Shown here: positions 1-7,733 of the stretch, one piece after another
Layout of the letters: every line of letters starts with the position of its first letter
How positions within the stretch are numbered: position 1 is the first letter of the stretch
Assembly: GCA_965115885.1 (NCBI GenBank)
Contig: OZ220479.1
Coordinates: 1,426,001-1,490,000 of the forward strand
Direction of reading: 5' to 3'
DNA length: 64,000 bases
From: BD2-11 sp965115885
Lineage (GTDB): Bacteria > Gemmatimonadota > Gemmatimonadetes > Longimicrobiales > Gaopeijiaceae
Translations under genes and position numbers: made by a program
The notes under the pieces: generated by a model
Told to the model about the DNA's origin: nothing
Databases searched by the model: none
The model's input: the letters and a program-made list of their open reading frames with translations, nothing else

Positions 1-715
1 GGTCGACCTCCCGGTGCCCGACGTAGACGGCGGGGTCGATGAGAACTCCTTCGGTCCCCTTCCCCGACCTCCGGAACATCACGTTCCCCGCCCACAGGTC
101 GCCGTGCAGAAGCGAGGGACCGTCGGCGTCGGCGGCCGGCGCGAGGAGCGAGCGCGCCCGTTCGGCGGTCTCCTTCAGGACGGCGAGCTCGCTGCGGTCG
201 AAGACGCCGCGCTCCGCGAGTTCGCCGGCCAGCGGGAGGATTCGACGTTCGGCCCAGAAGTCCCCCCAGCGCTCCATCCAGCCGTTGGGCTGGGGCAGCG
301 GCCCGATCGCGTTGTCCCGACGCCACCCGAATCGGCCGCCGTCGGGCGCCCGGCGGTGCAGCGCGGCCAGATCGCGTCCCAGGCGCCGCCAACCCCCAGC
401 GTCGCCCCTCGCGCCCTCGATCCACTCCAGCGCCAGCCAGGCGACCGGGTCGCCCGGACGGCTCCGAGCCGCGACGGCCGGCGTGGCGACGGGCCCCGCG
501 CGGGCCAGGACGTCGAGTCCCTCGGCCTCGAAGTCGAAGACCTCGTGGTCGACCGCGGGATTCCACTTGAGGAAGAACCGATCCGCGCCCGCTCGCACCG
601 TCGCGGCCCGATGGACGCATCCGCCCGCGAGCGGCCGAACCTCCCGCGCGGCGGCGGGATCGAGCCCGAGCGCTCTGCAGACGCCGTCCAGCGGCGGCGT
701 TCGACCGGCGTTCAC
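1..715 (-). CDS. Fructosamine kinase family protein (C-terminus beyond window)
   Basis: Reading the minus strand from a GTG at 715 gives about 238 residues with the hallmarks of the fructosamine/ketosamine-3-kinase family. An LKW segment holds the ATP-binding lysine near residue 47. LALEWIEG forms the hinge. The catalytic loop reads LLHGDLWAGN, followed by the metal-binding LIDPAVYVGHREVD at the left edge. The family phosphorylates sugar adducts on protein lysines so that they fall off (protein repair in the cytosol). The last ~50 residues lie outside the window. The start codon overlaps the stop of the phosphatase remnant upstream (GTGA), suggesting a translationally coupled pair. In many bacteria this kinase sits next to an LMW phosphotyrosine phosphatase, so the context fits. 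Confidence 0.88.
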   Translation of the reverse strand, partial: MNAGRTPPLDGVCRALGLDPAAAREVRPLAGGCVHRAATVRAGADRFFLKWNPAVDHEVFDFEAEGLDVLARAGPVATPAVAARSRPGDPVAWLALEWIEGARGDAGGWRRLGRDLAALHRRAPDGGRFGWRRDNAIGPLPQPNGWMERWGDFWAERRILPLAGELAERGVFDRSELAVLKETAERARSLLAPAADADGPSLLHGDLWAGNVMFRRSGKGTEGVLIDPAVYVGHREVD

Positions 716-980
716 CCTCGAGCCAGGCGAATCGACTCGGCCGGAAAGCCGCGACACGAACGCTCGAGGACTTCGTACACGCGCTCGAAGTCCTCGGGAC
801 CGCCGTAGTAGGGGTCCGGCACGTCCGCGCCGGGGCTTTGGCCGTCGTGGTCGCGCATCAGCGCCAGCTCGGCGGGCGACCCGTGCGGGCACCGCCGCTT
901 CAAGGCGCGCAGATTGCTCGCGTCCATCGCTGCTCGCGTCCATCGCCACGATCCAGTCGAAGCGCTCGCCCAGGCGCGGC
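712..980 (-). pseudogene. Low-molecular-weight phosphotyrosine phosphatase remnant, frameshifted
   Basis: The last ~75 codons read as the C-terminal half of an LMW-PTP: AMDASNLRALKRR, then the general-acid loop with DVPDPYYGGPEDFERVYEVLE, and a normal end. Upstream the frame breaks. A 16-bp tandem duplication (915-930 and 931-946) shifts the frame; with one copy removed, RLGERFDWIVAMDASNL becomes continuous. The N-terminal P-loop CxxxxxR(S/T) that carries the catalytic cysteine is not found in any frame upstream to 1265. The gene therefore appears inactivated. Its stop overlaps the GTG of the fructosamine kinase downstream. In other bacteria such phosphatases have been proposed to act with the kinase on ketosamine phosphates. 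A sequencing error could explain the duplication but not the missing P-loop. Confidence 0.75.
915..946. repeat. 16-bp perfect tandem duplication
   Basis: The unit tgctcgcgtccatcgc occurs twice in a row. Sixteen is not a multiple of three, so the copy disrupts the phosphatase reading frame on the minus strand. Confidence 0.95.
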
Positions 981-1265
981 TGGCGGACCGGAGAGGGAAG
1001 TCGGGCGCTACCGGGCGCTGGCCCGGACGGTCCGACTCGGTGATCGAGGAACCGATCCAGCGGACAGCGTGAAGCGTCTGCCGACGACCCCGGCGGGACC
1101 GTCGAGATGCGTGAATCGCCCCCCTCGCCGTACGTAAGAGCATCGGAAGCCTTCCGGCTGCTCGGCGTCCGTCCGTGACTTGCACCCGGTAGCGTACACT
1201 TCCGAGACGCAGACAACTCATCACGAAACGGTCGGTTGGCCCGTTTTGCACGCTGGAAGTTCGGC

Positions 1266-3269
1266 CTAAAGCCCGAACGCCAGCAACGCCGCCCCCTCGC
1301 GCTCGCCCGCCGCGACGACCACCAGCTGCCGCCCGTCGCGGGTCTCGAAGGTCATCGGGTTGGCGTAGGCCCGCGCCGGGAGCCGCCTCTCCCACAACAC
1401 CTCCCCGTCCGTCGCGTCGAAGGCGTACAGGATGTCCGATCCGCCCGTGAGAAACACCAAGCCGCCGGCGGTCGCGAACGGGCCCGGCGCCCCCACGACC
1501 CCCAACCGGGCGGGCAGGTCGAGTCCGGCCAGCGCGGGATGGCTCGCGATCTCGGGACGCTCTCCGACCGCCTCCTGCCAGAGGATCGCGCCGCCGTTCA
1601 TGTCGATGGCCGTGAGCGTTCCGTAAGGCGGATTGGAGATGGGCAGCCCGTCCACCGTCAGGGTCCGCGGCGACGTGCGGTCGATGGCGTAGTCGCCCAC
1701 CGTGGTCGCGGGGTTGGCGGGAGCGATTTTGAGCAGACTGGGCTCCTCGGAGGATTTCACGAACAGGACCGCGTTCGCCGGGTCCACCGCCGCTCCGCCC
1801 CAGTTGCCGCCGCCCAGGATGCCCGGCATGGCGATCGTGCCCTCCAGGGAAGGCGGCTCGTAGAGGGGGCCGAAGCGGTAGCCGGCGGTGAGTTCCTCGG
1901 CGCGTCGACGCAGCTCCGGGGTAAGGTCGACGAGGTCGTCGGGGGCGAACCCCTGACGGGCGAAGGGGGGCGGGGAGGTGGGGAACGGCTGGGTCTCGGC
2001 GGCGACCTCGCCGGGCACGTCGCTGGGCGGGACCGACCGTTCCTCGATGGGCCACACCGGCTCGCCGGTTTCCCGGTCGAAGGTGTAGACGAAGCCGGTC
2101 TTGCCCGCCACCGCCACCGCGTCGACCGAGCGCCCGTCCACCGTCACGGTCAGCAGCGCGGGCGCGCCGGGAAGGTCGAAGTCCCACAACCCGTGGCGCA
2201 CCGTCTGGAAGTGCCACGCGAGTTCGCCGGTGCGCGCGTCCAAGGCCACCAGCGACTCCGCGTAGAGGTTGTCGCCCAAGCGGTGGCCGCCGTAGTAGTC
2301 GTTGGACGGCGTGCCGACGCCCGCGTACAGCAATCCGCGCTCCTCGTCCACCACCATCGGCGCCCACGCGTTGGTGTGTCCCGTGTAGTCCCAGCTCCCC
2401 TCCTTCCAGGTCTCGTTTCCGGGCTCGCCGGGCTGGGGGACGAGATTGAACGACCAGACCGGCTCGCCGGTGCGCACGTCGAACGCCTGCACGTTGCCGG
2501 GCGGATCGCGCGGATAGACGAAGCCGTCCCACACCCCGTTGCCCACGATCACCAGATCCTCGAAGACCACCGGCGGCGACGTCTGCGTGTAGTGCAAGCG
2601 GTTGGTGGGCCAGAGCAACCGCTCGGTGAGGTCGATTTCGCCCCGGCGTCCGAACGACTGCACCGGCTCGCCGGTGGCGGCGTCGAGCGCGATCAGGCGC
2701 CAGCGGGTGTTGAGGAAGACGCGCCGCTCGTCCGTTCCGCTCCACACGGCCACGCCGCGGTGCACGAAGCCGGTTCCGTTGGGGGGCAGACCCCATTCCA
2801 CGGTGCGCGGGTCGTATTCCCAGTGCGGCTCGCCGGTACTGCCGTCCAAGGCGACGACGCGGTTGTAGGCCGTGGTGAGGAAGAGGGTGTCGTTGAAGGC
2901 CAGCGGCGTGGCTTCGAAGTTGCCCGGCCGCACTTCTTGTCCGGGGATCGGCGACCGCGGCCCGGGAATCGGCCGCTCGCCCGTCTCCCAACTCCAGGCC
3001 AGCTCGAGTTCGCCCACGTTCCCGGGCGTGATCTGGTCGAGGGGCGAGTACTTGGATCCTCCCGCGTCGCGGCCGTAGGCGACCCAGTCCCCTGCGGCGG
3101 GCGGCGGGGGCGTCGAAGCGGCGTCGGCGCAGGCGGAAAGGACGACGCCGGCGGCGCACGTCAGGTTCCGGATCGACGCGCGACCCGGGCGCGGAACGCG
3201 GACGGAGCGGACGCGGCGCAAAGACGGGCCGCCGCCCGGCTCGCGCGATGCGGCGGCGGGGCGACTCAT
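1266..3269 (-). CDS. PQQ-binding-like beta-propeller lipoprotein (quinoprotein dehydrogenase-like)
   Basis: 667 residues. A long basic N-terminus leads to a lipoprotein-type signal ending in VLSAC (Cys47), so the protein is probably an envelope lipoprotein. The body is an eight-bladed quinoprotein propeller. It opens with DWVAYGRDAGGSKYSPLDQI, repeats W-docking blades of the form ALDARTGELAWHF and AFDVRTGEPVWSF, and closes with LYAFDATDGEVLWERRLP. PAMs of this type (glucose/quinate/alcohol dehydrogenase-like) oxidise sugars or alcohols with PQQ in the periplasm. The substrate cannot be told from sequence, and no cytochrome c domain is fused. The ATG at 3269 overlaps the stop of the upstream gene (ATGA), so the two are probably co-transcribed. 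The enzyme class is clear; the substrate is not. Confidence 0.88.
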   Translation of the reverse strand: MSRPAAASREPGGGPSLRRVRSVRVPRPGRASIRNLTCAAGVVLSACADAASTPPPPAAGDWVAYGRDAGGSKYSPLDQITPGNVGELELAWSWETGERPIPGPRSPIPGQEVRPGNFEATPLAFNDTLFLTTAYNRVVALDGSTGEPHWEYDPRTVEWGLPPNGTGFVHRGVAVWSGTDERRVFLNTRWRLIALDAATGEPVQSFGRRGEIDLTERLLWPTNRLHYTQTSPPVVFEDLVIVGNGVWDGFVYPRDPPGNVQAFDVRTGEPVWSFNLVPQPGEPGNETWKEGSWDYTGHTNAWAPMVVDEERGLLYAGVGTPSNDYYGGHRLGDNLYAESLVALDARTGELAWHFQTVRHGLWDFDLPGAPALLTVTVDGRSVDAVAVAGKTGFVYTFDRETGEPVWPIEERSVPPSDVPGEVAAETQPFPTSPPPFARQGFAPDDLVDLTPELRRRAEELTAGYRFGPLYEPPSLEGTIAMPGILGGGNWGGAAVDPANAVLFVKSSEEPSLLKIAPANPATTVGDYAIDRTSPRTLTVDGLPISNPPYGTLTAIDMNGGAILWQEAVGERPEIASHPALAGLDLPARLGVVGAPGPFATAGGLVFLTGGSDILYAFDATDGEVLWERRLPARAYANPMTFETRDGRQLVVVAAGEREGAALLAFGL

Positions 3270-4468
3270 CGGCGTTGGCCGGTTCGGGCCGGCGCGAGGG
3301 GCTCCGGCGCGCCCGGAGTTCGACCTCGATCTCTTCCGGGTCTCTTGGGAAGGAAAGGCACCGAATCCCCCTGCGCCACCGTCCACCGCTCGAACTTCTG
3401 ATACCGCTGCCAGTAGTCGTCGGGCGGCGACCGGCGCCAGAACACGCCCTCGATGGGAAGCAGATACGACGCTTCGGGGCTGTCGGCCAGCGGTCCGAAA
3501 ACGGCCCGCCCGCCCGCGTGCTCCACCGGTTCGGGGGTGCGGAAGAGCCATTGGGCGACCGCGATGGTCGTGTCCGGATCGATGCGCAGCGTTCCCTCCA
3601 CCGACGGGCGGTCGTCGTCCTTGGCGCAAAACACCACCGTCACGCCCTGTTCCTCGCCGGGGTCCCGGTTGGCGTCGAACCGGAATCGGTGCCGCTCGCC
3701 GAACAGCTCTCCCGCGAAATGCGTGGCGAAGTCCGCCTCCAGCGGAGGATAGACCCAGGACGTGTACGACTGTTCGGCGGTGGATCTGCGGATCCGGTAC
3801 GCGTACCCCTCGCGCTCGATGCGCCGCCGCCAGCTGAAGCGGAGCAGGGAGGACGAGCCCCGCTGGCCGACGGCCTCGCCCGCGGCCTGCACCGTGCCGA
3901 CCTCGCCCTCGGGCAGGATCGACTCCGCGGACGCCAGGTAGGTGGCCACTCCCAGCGTGTCCAGCCCTTGGCTGTAGCGCGCCGCGGCCCGCTCCCACAG
4001 GCGCCGCGCGCCGCGGTCTTCGCCGCCGGCGCAGCGGTCCCGTTGCGCGTCCACGACCAGCTCCGGAAGCGGGATGGGTTCGCGGGTGAGACGGATCTCG
4101 TAGGAATCGACCCCGTCCTCGATCCGAACCACTTCGGGATGGTATCCGAGCTGTCCCGCGTACAGGGCGCGGATCCGTCCCGACATCTCGGCGGGGAAGA
4201 GGAACCGTCCGTCCTCGTCGGCGAGTTGTCCTCCGATCTTGCGGTCCGCGGTCCATGCCTCCACGGCGGCGCCCGCGACCGGCTCTCCGTCCTCGTCGAG
4301 CACTTGGCCCGCGATCCGGGTCTGCGCGTGGACTTGGGCGGTCAAGCCGGACGTCAGAAGGAGGAACGCGCCCAAGGCGCGCACGGTTTCGGCCGGATCG
4401 GGACCGCGCGTCGGCGCGACGTTGCGCCGCGCGCGCCGCCGGACGGGTGGAGGATGGTCGTCGATCAT
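3266..4468 (-). CDS. Secreted carboxypeptidase-regulatory-like domain protein
   Basis: 400 residues. The N-terminus has a hydrophobic stretch (ALGAFLLLTSGLTAQVHAQ, about residues 31-49) ending in an AxA-type cleavage site. A CarboxypepD_reg-like Ig fold follows (IAGQVLDEDGEPVAGAAVEAW...). The remaining ~280 residues form an unassigned domain seen in similar proteins, with a second member at 57749-59611. It contains cysteines (RDRCAGGED, VVFCAKDDD) that may pair. The stop overlaps the start of the PQQ lipoprotein gene, so the two products probably act together in the envelope. The enzymatic role is unknown. The regulatory-like fold usually serves as a structural or binding module. Confidence 0.8.
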   Translation of the reverse strand: MIDDHPPPVRRRARRNVAPTRGPDPAETVRALGAFLLLTSGLTAQVHAQTRIAGQVLDEDGEPVAGAAVEAWTADRKIGGQLADEDGRFLFPAEMSGRIRALYAGQLGYHPEVVRIEDGVDSYEIRLTREPIPLPELVVDAQRDRCAGGEDRGARRLWERAAARYSQGLDTLGVATYLASAESILPEGEVGTVQAAGEAVGQRGSSSLLRFSWRRRIEREGYAYRIRRSTAEQSYTSWVYPPLEADFATHFAGELFGERHRFRFDANRDPGEEQGVTVVFCAKDDDRPSVEGTLRIDPDTTIAVAQWLFRTPEPVEHAGGRAVFGPLADSPEASYLLPIEGVFWRRSPPDDYWQRYQKFERWTVAQGDSVPFLPKRPGRDRGRTPGAPEPLAPARTGQRR

Positions 4469-4692
4469 CGGCGGATTGGAGCGGAGGGGAAGCGCGCCTG
4501 CTCTGCACTGGTGTTTAATCGGATGGGCGTCTCCAGGTTCCGGTCGTCCTCCGTTCCGAGTTCCGTCGGCGCGCGTCGAACGGGCGTTGCTTGCGCTCCG
4601 ATTTCCCGGCGCCCAGAGTGACGTGGTCTTTTCCGGGCCGGGTCGGTATCGGCGGCCCGTGCGGCCGAACCCCCGTGTCCCGGAAGGTGCGC

Positions 4693-5409
4693 ATGATCCC
4701 GGAATCCGCCCGGCTCCCCCCCGGCGTGGTCCGCATGTGGGAGGGCAGGCTCGACGTCTCCGCGCAGGCCGCGGCCAGGGCCCGGAGGTTGCTCTCCGCC
4801 GACGAGAAAGAGCGCGCCGACCGCTTCGTTCGCGCCCGCGACCGTCGCCGCTACGCCGTCGCGCAGGCCCACCTGCGCCGCGTGCTCGGGCGGCTGACCG
4901 ACACCCCCCCGGACCGCGTCCGCTTCCACCGCGGGGAGAAGGGGAAGCCGTTCCTGTCCGACGGTCCGTCCTTCAACCGATCGCGCTCCGGGGACCGGCT
5001 CGTGATCGCGGTGGCGGCGTCGGGGCGCCTAGGCGTGGACGTCGAGGAGGTTCGGACGGTGCGCCGCATGCTGAGCATCGCCGACAGGAACTTCGCGCCG
5101 GACGAGGCGGCCCGCATGCACGCGGCGCCCGCGGACCTGCGCCAGGAGCTCTTCTTCCGCCTCTGGACGCGCAAGGAGGCGTTTCTGAAGGCGTTGGGCA
5201 CCGGGCTCGCGCACCCGACGAAGTCGTTCTCGGTGGATCCCACGCCGGGGGCGGCGCGGGGACTGTTGCGCGTCGACGATCCGCCGGAGGATCCTGCGCG
5301 CTGGCACGTCGGCGGGGTGCGTTGCGCGCGAGGCGCGAAGGCGGCGCTCGCCGTGGACCGGGCCGAGGTCGACCTCCGGCCGTTGGCCTACGATCCCGCG
5401 GGGCTTTGA
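4693..5409 (+). CDS. 4'-phosphopantetheinyl transferase, Sfp type
   Basis: 238 residues, the normal size for Sfp-type enzymes, which move phosphopantetheine from CoA onto carrier proteins. Visible motifs are FHRGEKGKPFL (78-88), the metal site GVDVEEV (114-120, D116 and E118), and WTRKEAFLKALG (158-169, E162 and K166). The CoA-binding motif, usually FNLSHSG, reads FNRSRSGD here, with Leu and His both replaced by Arg. The ATG at 4693 follows GGAAGG at good spacing, and an upstream in-frame ATG at 4591 lacks family similarity. The gene is divergent from the regulatory-like protein at 4468 and convergent with nfuA. No carrier-protein synthase lies in the window. Confidence 0.88.
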   Translation: MIPESARLPPGVVRMWEGRLDVSAQAAARARRLLSADEKERADRFVRARDRRRYAVAQAHLRRVLGRLTDTPPDRVRFHRGEKGKPFLSDGPSFNRSRSGDRLVIAVAASGRLGVDVEEVRTVRRMLSIADRNFAPDEAARMHAAPADLRQELFFRLWTRKEAFLKALGTGLAHPTKSFSVDPTPGAARGLLRVDDPPEDPARWHVGGVRCARGAKAALAVDRAEVDLRPLAYDPAGL

Positions 5410-5419
5410 CGAGGAGAAG

Positions 5420-5441
5420 GGGGTCGGAGGCGTCCGACCCC
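5420..5441. terminator. Bidirectional hairpin between convergent genes
   Basis: Perfect 9-bp stem ggggtcgga / tccgacccc with a 4-nt loop, placed between the stops of the Sfp-type gene (+) and nfuA (-). There is no clear U-tract on either strand. Its position makes a shared terminator likely. Confidence 0.6.
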
Positions 5442-5457
5442 GCGCGGGGCTCCCGCC

Positions 5458-6036
5458 CTACTTGAAGAAGGGGTTTTCGCCGGCCATGTGGTCGGTGACG
5501 TCGTGGATCTCGGTCACCTCGGGCACGGACTGGCGGATCATCCGCTCCACGCCCTTGCGCAGCGTGAGGCGCGACATGGCGCAACCCTGGCACCCCCCCA
5601 TCATCTCCAGGTAGATCTCGTTCTCCTGGACGTCCACGAGGCGGATCTCGCCGCCATGGGCCGCGATCGAGGGATTCACCTGGCGATTCAGAAGATCGGC
5701 GACGCGTTCGGCGATCGGGCCCGTCGGCGCTTCGGCTCCGAGGCCGACCCCGGGCGCCGTCTTCACTTCGAACCCGCTCTGGTTCAGTTCGTCGACGAAA
5801 TCGACCGTGGCGCCCTCGAGCTTGGGAGCGCTCGCGCCGTCGACGAGCACGGTGAATCCGCCGCCGTCCAGGGCGACGTCCCCGTCGCCTCGGTCGGCGC
5901 TGCCCACCAGCGTGAGCTCGAAGCTGGGGTCGAAGGGGCTCCCGTCCATCCTCACCCGCAGAGCTTGGTCTTCGTCGGGCTCGTCCCCCATGAAGGAGAG
6001 CACCATCTCGCGGGCTTTGTCGGTGAAGGTCAACAT
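5458..6036 (-). CDS. nfuA: Fe-S biogenesis protein NfuA-like (HesB-like plus NifU C-terminal domain)
   Basis: 192 residues from the ATG at 6036, matching E. coli NfuA in length (191) and layout. A degenerate A-type/HesB-like domain (residues 1-95) is followed by a NifU C-terminal domain. That domain carries QVNPSIAAHGGEIRLVDV and the cluster-binding CxxC in GGCQGCAMS (C149, C152). The tail EIHDVTDHMAGENPFF also resembles NfuA. The protein carries a [4Fe-4S] cluster to client proteins, and the nearby endonuclease III is one possible client. Thirty further in-frame codons upstream (to 6108) are open but look unlike the family. The gene is divergent from glycyl-tRNA synthetase, with about 300 bp between starts that must hold both promoters. 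Confidence 0.9.
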   Translation of the reverse strand: MLTFTDKAREMVLSFMGDEPDEDQALRVRMDGSPFDPSFELTLVGSADRGDGDVALDGGGFTVLVDGASAPKLEGATVDFVDELNQSGFEVKTAPGVGLGAEAPTGPIAERVADLLNRQVNPSIAAHGGEIRLVDVQENEIYLEMMGGCQGCAMSRLTLRKGVERMIRQSVPEVTEIHDVTDHMAGENPFFK

Positions 6037-6338
6037 CTTTTCGGGCGTCCTCGCGTGCAGGGCCTTGCGGCGCCGGTTCCCCTGGGGTGAGACTGACCGC
6101 GTGCGCATCCCCGTCGGCGCCCCGCGAAACGGGGTTCGCGCGTTCCGGGGGCCGCGCGGCCAACCCCGAAATATGGCCCGGCCTCCGGCGGAAGCAACAG
6201 CCCCGGTCGGTCGCCGATCCGCGGGAGGGCGCGTCGGCTTCGGATTCCGTCCGACGCCCCGCCGTCCGGCGGCGCGTGCGGAGAACGGCGAGGCCGAGCG
6301 CGTACGGCCGTACCCGAGCCCAAAAGACGAAACGTCGC

Positions 6339-7676
6339 ATGACGCAACTGGATAGCATGGACAAGCTCGTCTCGCTGGCCAAGCGACGCGGCTACGTTTT
6401 CCAGTCGTCGGAGATCTACGGCGGCACCGGCTCGGTGTGGGACTACGGGCCGCTGGGCGTCGAACTCAAGCGCAACGTCAAGGAGGCTTGGTGGAAGGCG
6501 ATGGTGCACCGACGCGACGACGTCGAAGGAGTCGACGCGGCCATCCTCATGCATCCGCGCGTGTGGGAGGCGTCGGGGCACGTCGACGGCTTCGTCGATC
6601 CGCTGGTCGAGTGCAAAACCTGCAAGAAGCGGTTCCGCGCCGACGCCTTGGAAGACGTCTCCTGCGGCCGCAAGCCGAGCAAGGCTCCGGGCGCGTTCAA
6701 GGCCTGCGAACTCGGCGAGCCGAGGCTCTTCAACCTCATGTTCAAAACCTTCATGGGGCCGGTGGAGGAGGCCGCGGCCACGGTCTATCTGCGTCCCGAG
6801 ACGGCGCAGGGCTCCTACGTCAACTTCCTGAACGTGCAGACCACCGCGCGTCGCAGGATCCCCTTCGGCGTGGCCCAGATCGGCAAGGCGTTCCGCAACG
6901 AGATCACGCCCGGGAACTTCATCTTCCGCACGCGCGAGTTCGAGCAGGCCGAGATGCAGTTCTTCGTCGCCCCGGGGACCGACGAGGAGTGGTTCGAGCA
7001 CTGGCGCGAGGCGCGCATGGCGTTCCATCGCGAGACGCTGGGGATTCGCGCCGACGCGTTGCGCTTCGTCGAGCACGGCCCCGGCGAGCTGGCCCACTAC
7101 GCCAAGCGGGCGGCGGACATCCAGTATCGATTTCCCATCGGCTGGAAGGAGTTGGAGGGCGTCCACAACCGCACCGACTTCGATCTCGAGCGCCACCAGC
7201 GGCACTCGGGCAAGAAGATGGTCTACGTGGAGCCGGGGGGACGCGACCGCTACGTTCCCTTCGTCGTCGAAACCGCCGCGGGAGTCGACCGCATGCTCCT
7301 GACGGTGCTCTGCGACGCGTACTACGAGCAGGACGTGGGGCGCGAGCGGCGCACGGTGCTCGGCATCCACCCGCGGCTGGCGCCGGTGAAGGCGGCGATC
7401 TTCCCGTTGGTGCGCAAGGACGGCTTGCCCGAGCTCGCGACCCGCGTGCACGAAGCCCTCAAGGCCGCGGCCATCCCCAGCTTCTACGACGCGGCCGGAT
7501 CCATCGGACGCCGCTACCGCCGCCAGGACGAGGCGGGCACCCCCTGGTGCGTCACCGTGGACGGCCGGACCCACCGGGACGGGACGGTCACCGTGCGCGA
7601 CCGCGACACTTTGGAGCAGGTGCGCGTGAACGCGGACGGGGTGATAGACTACCTCGGGGAGCTGCTGGCGGACTGA
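6339..7676 (+). CDS. glyS: Glycine--tRNA ligase, single-chain alpha2 type
   Basis: 445 residues of the archaeal/eukaryal-like class II homodimeric glycyl-tRNA synthetase. The start SLAKRRGYVFQSSEIYGGTG and SVWDYGPLGVELKRN is diagnostic. Motif 2 appears as GKAFRNEITPGNFIFRTREF. VVETAAGVDRMLL precedes the C-terminal anticodon-binding domain (HPRLAPVKAAIFPLV...). The enzyme charges tRNA-Gly in the cytosol. The open frame extends upstream to 6087, but those codons are Arg/Ala-rich and unlike the family. MTQLDSMDKLVSLA at 6339 fits known starts, and ATG at 6357 is an alternative. The four-subunit alpha2beta2 form is absent here, which helps to narrow the phylum. Confidence 0.95.
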   Translation: MTQLDSMDKLVSLAKRRGYVFQSSEIYGGTGSVWDYGPLGVELKRNVKEAWWKAMVHRRDDVEGVDAAILMHPRVWEASGHVDGFVDPLVECKTCKKRFRADALEDVSCGRKPSKAPGAFKACELGEPRLFNLMFKTFMGPVEEAAATVYLRPETAQGSYVNFLNVQTTARRRIPFGVAQIGKAFRNEITPGNFIFRTREFEQAEMQFFVAPGTDEEWFEHWREARMAFHRETLGIRADALRFVEHGPGELAHYAKRAADIQYRFPIGWKELEGVHNRTDFDLERHQRHSGKKMVYVEPGGRDRYVPFVVETAAGVDRMLLTVLCDAYYEQDVGRERRTVLGIHPRLAPVKAAIFPLVRKDGLPELATRVHEALKAAAIPSFYDAAGSIGRRYRRQDEAGTPWCVTVDGRTHRDGTVTVRDRDTLEQVRVNADGVIDYLGELLAD

Positions 7677-7684
7677 AGAGGTCG

Positions 7685-7709
7685 CGCCCGTCCGAGGGAG
7701 GGACGGGCG
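7685..7709 (+). terminator. Hairpin after glycyl-tRNA synthetase
   Basis: Perfect 9-bp stem cgcccgtcc / ggacgggcg with a 7-nt loop, 8 nt after the synthetase stop and 24 nt before the NSS transporter start. No T-run follows, so it may only attenuate. Confidence 0.45.
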
Positions 7710-7733
7710 GCCACCGAACGCGGGAGACGGCGG

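Noticed and set aside
1..1043. Plus-strand frames at the left edge
   Set aside because: They are shadows of the minus-strand fructosamine kinase and phosphatase remnant, with Arg/Pro-rich content and no motifs.
712..3159. 815-codon minus-strand frame spanning the phosphatase remnant and PQQ gene
   Set aside because: Only its last ~75 codons are real. The rest is the wrong frame of the PQQ propeller gene.
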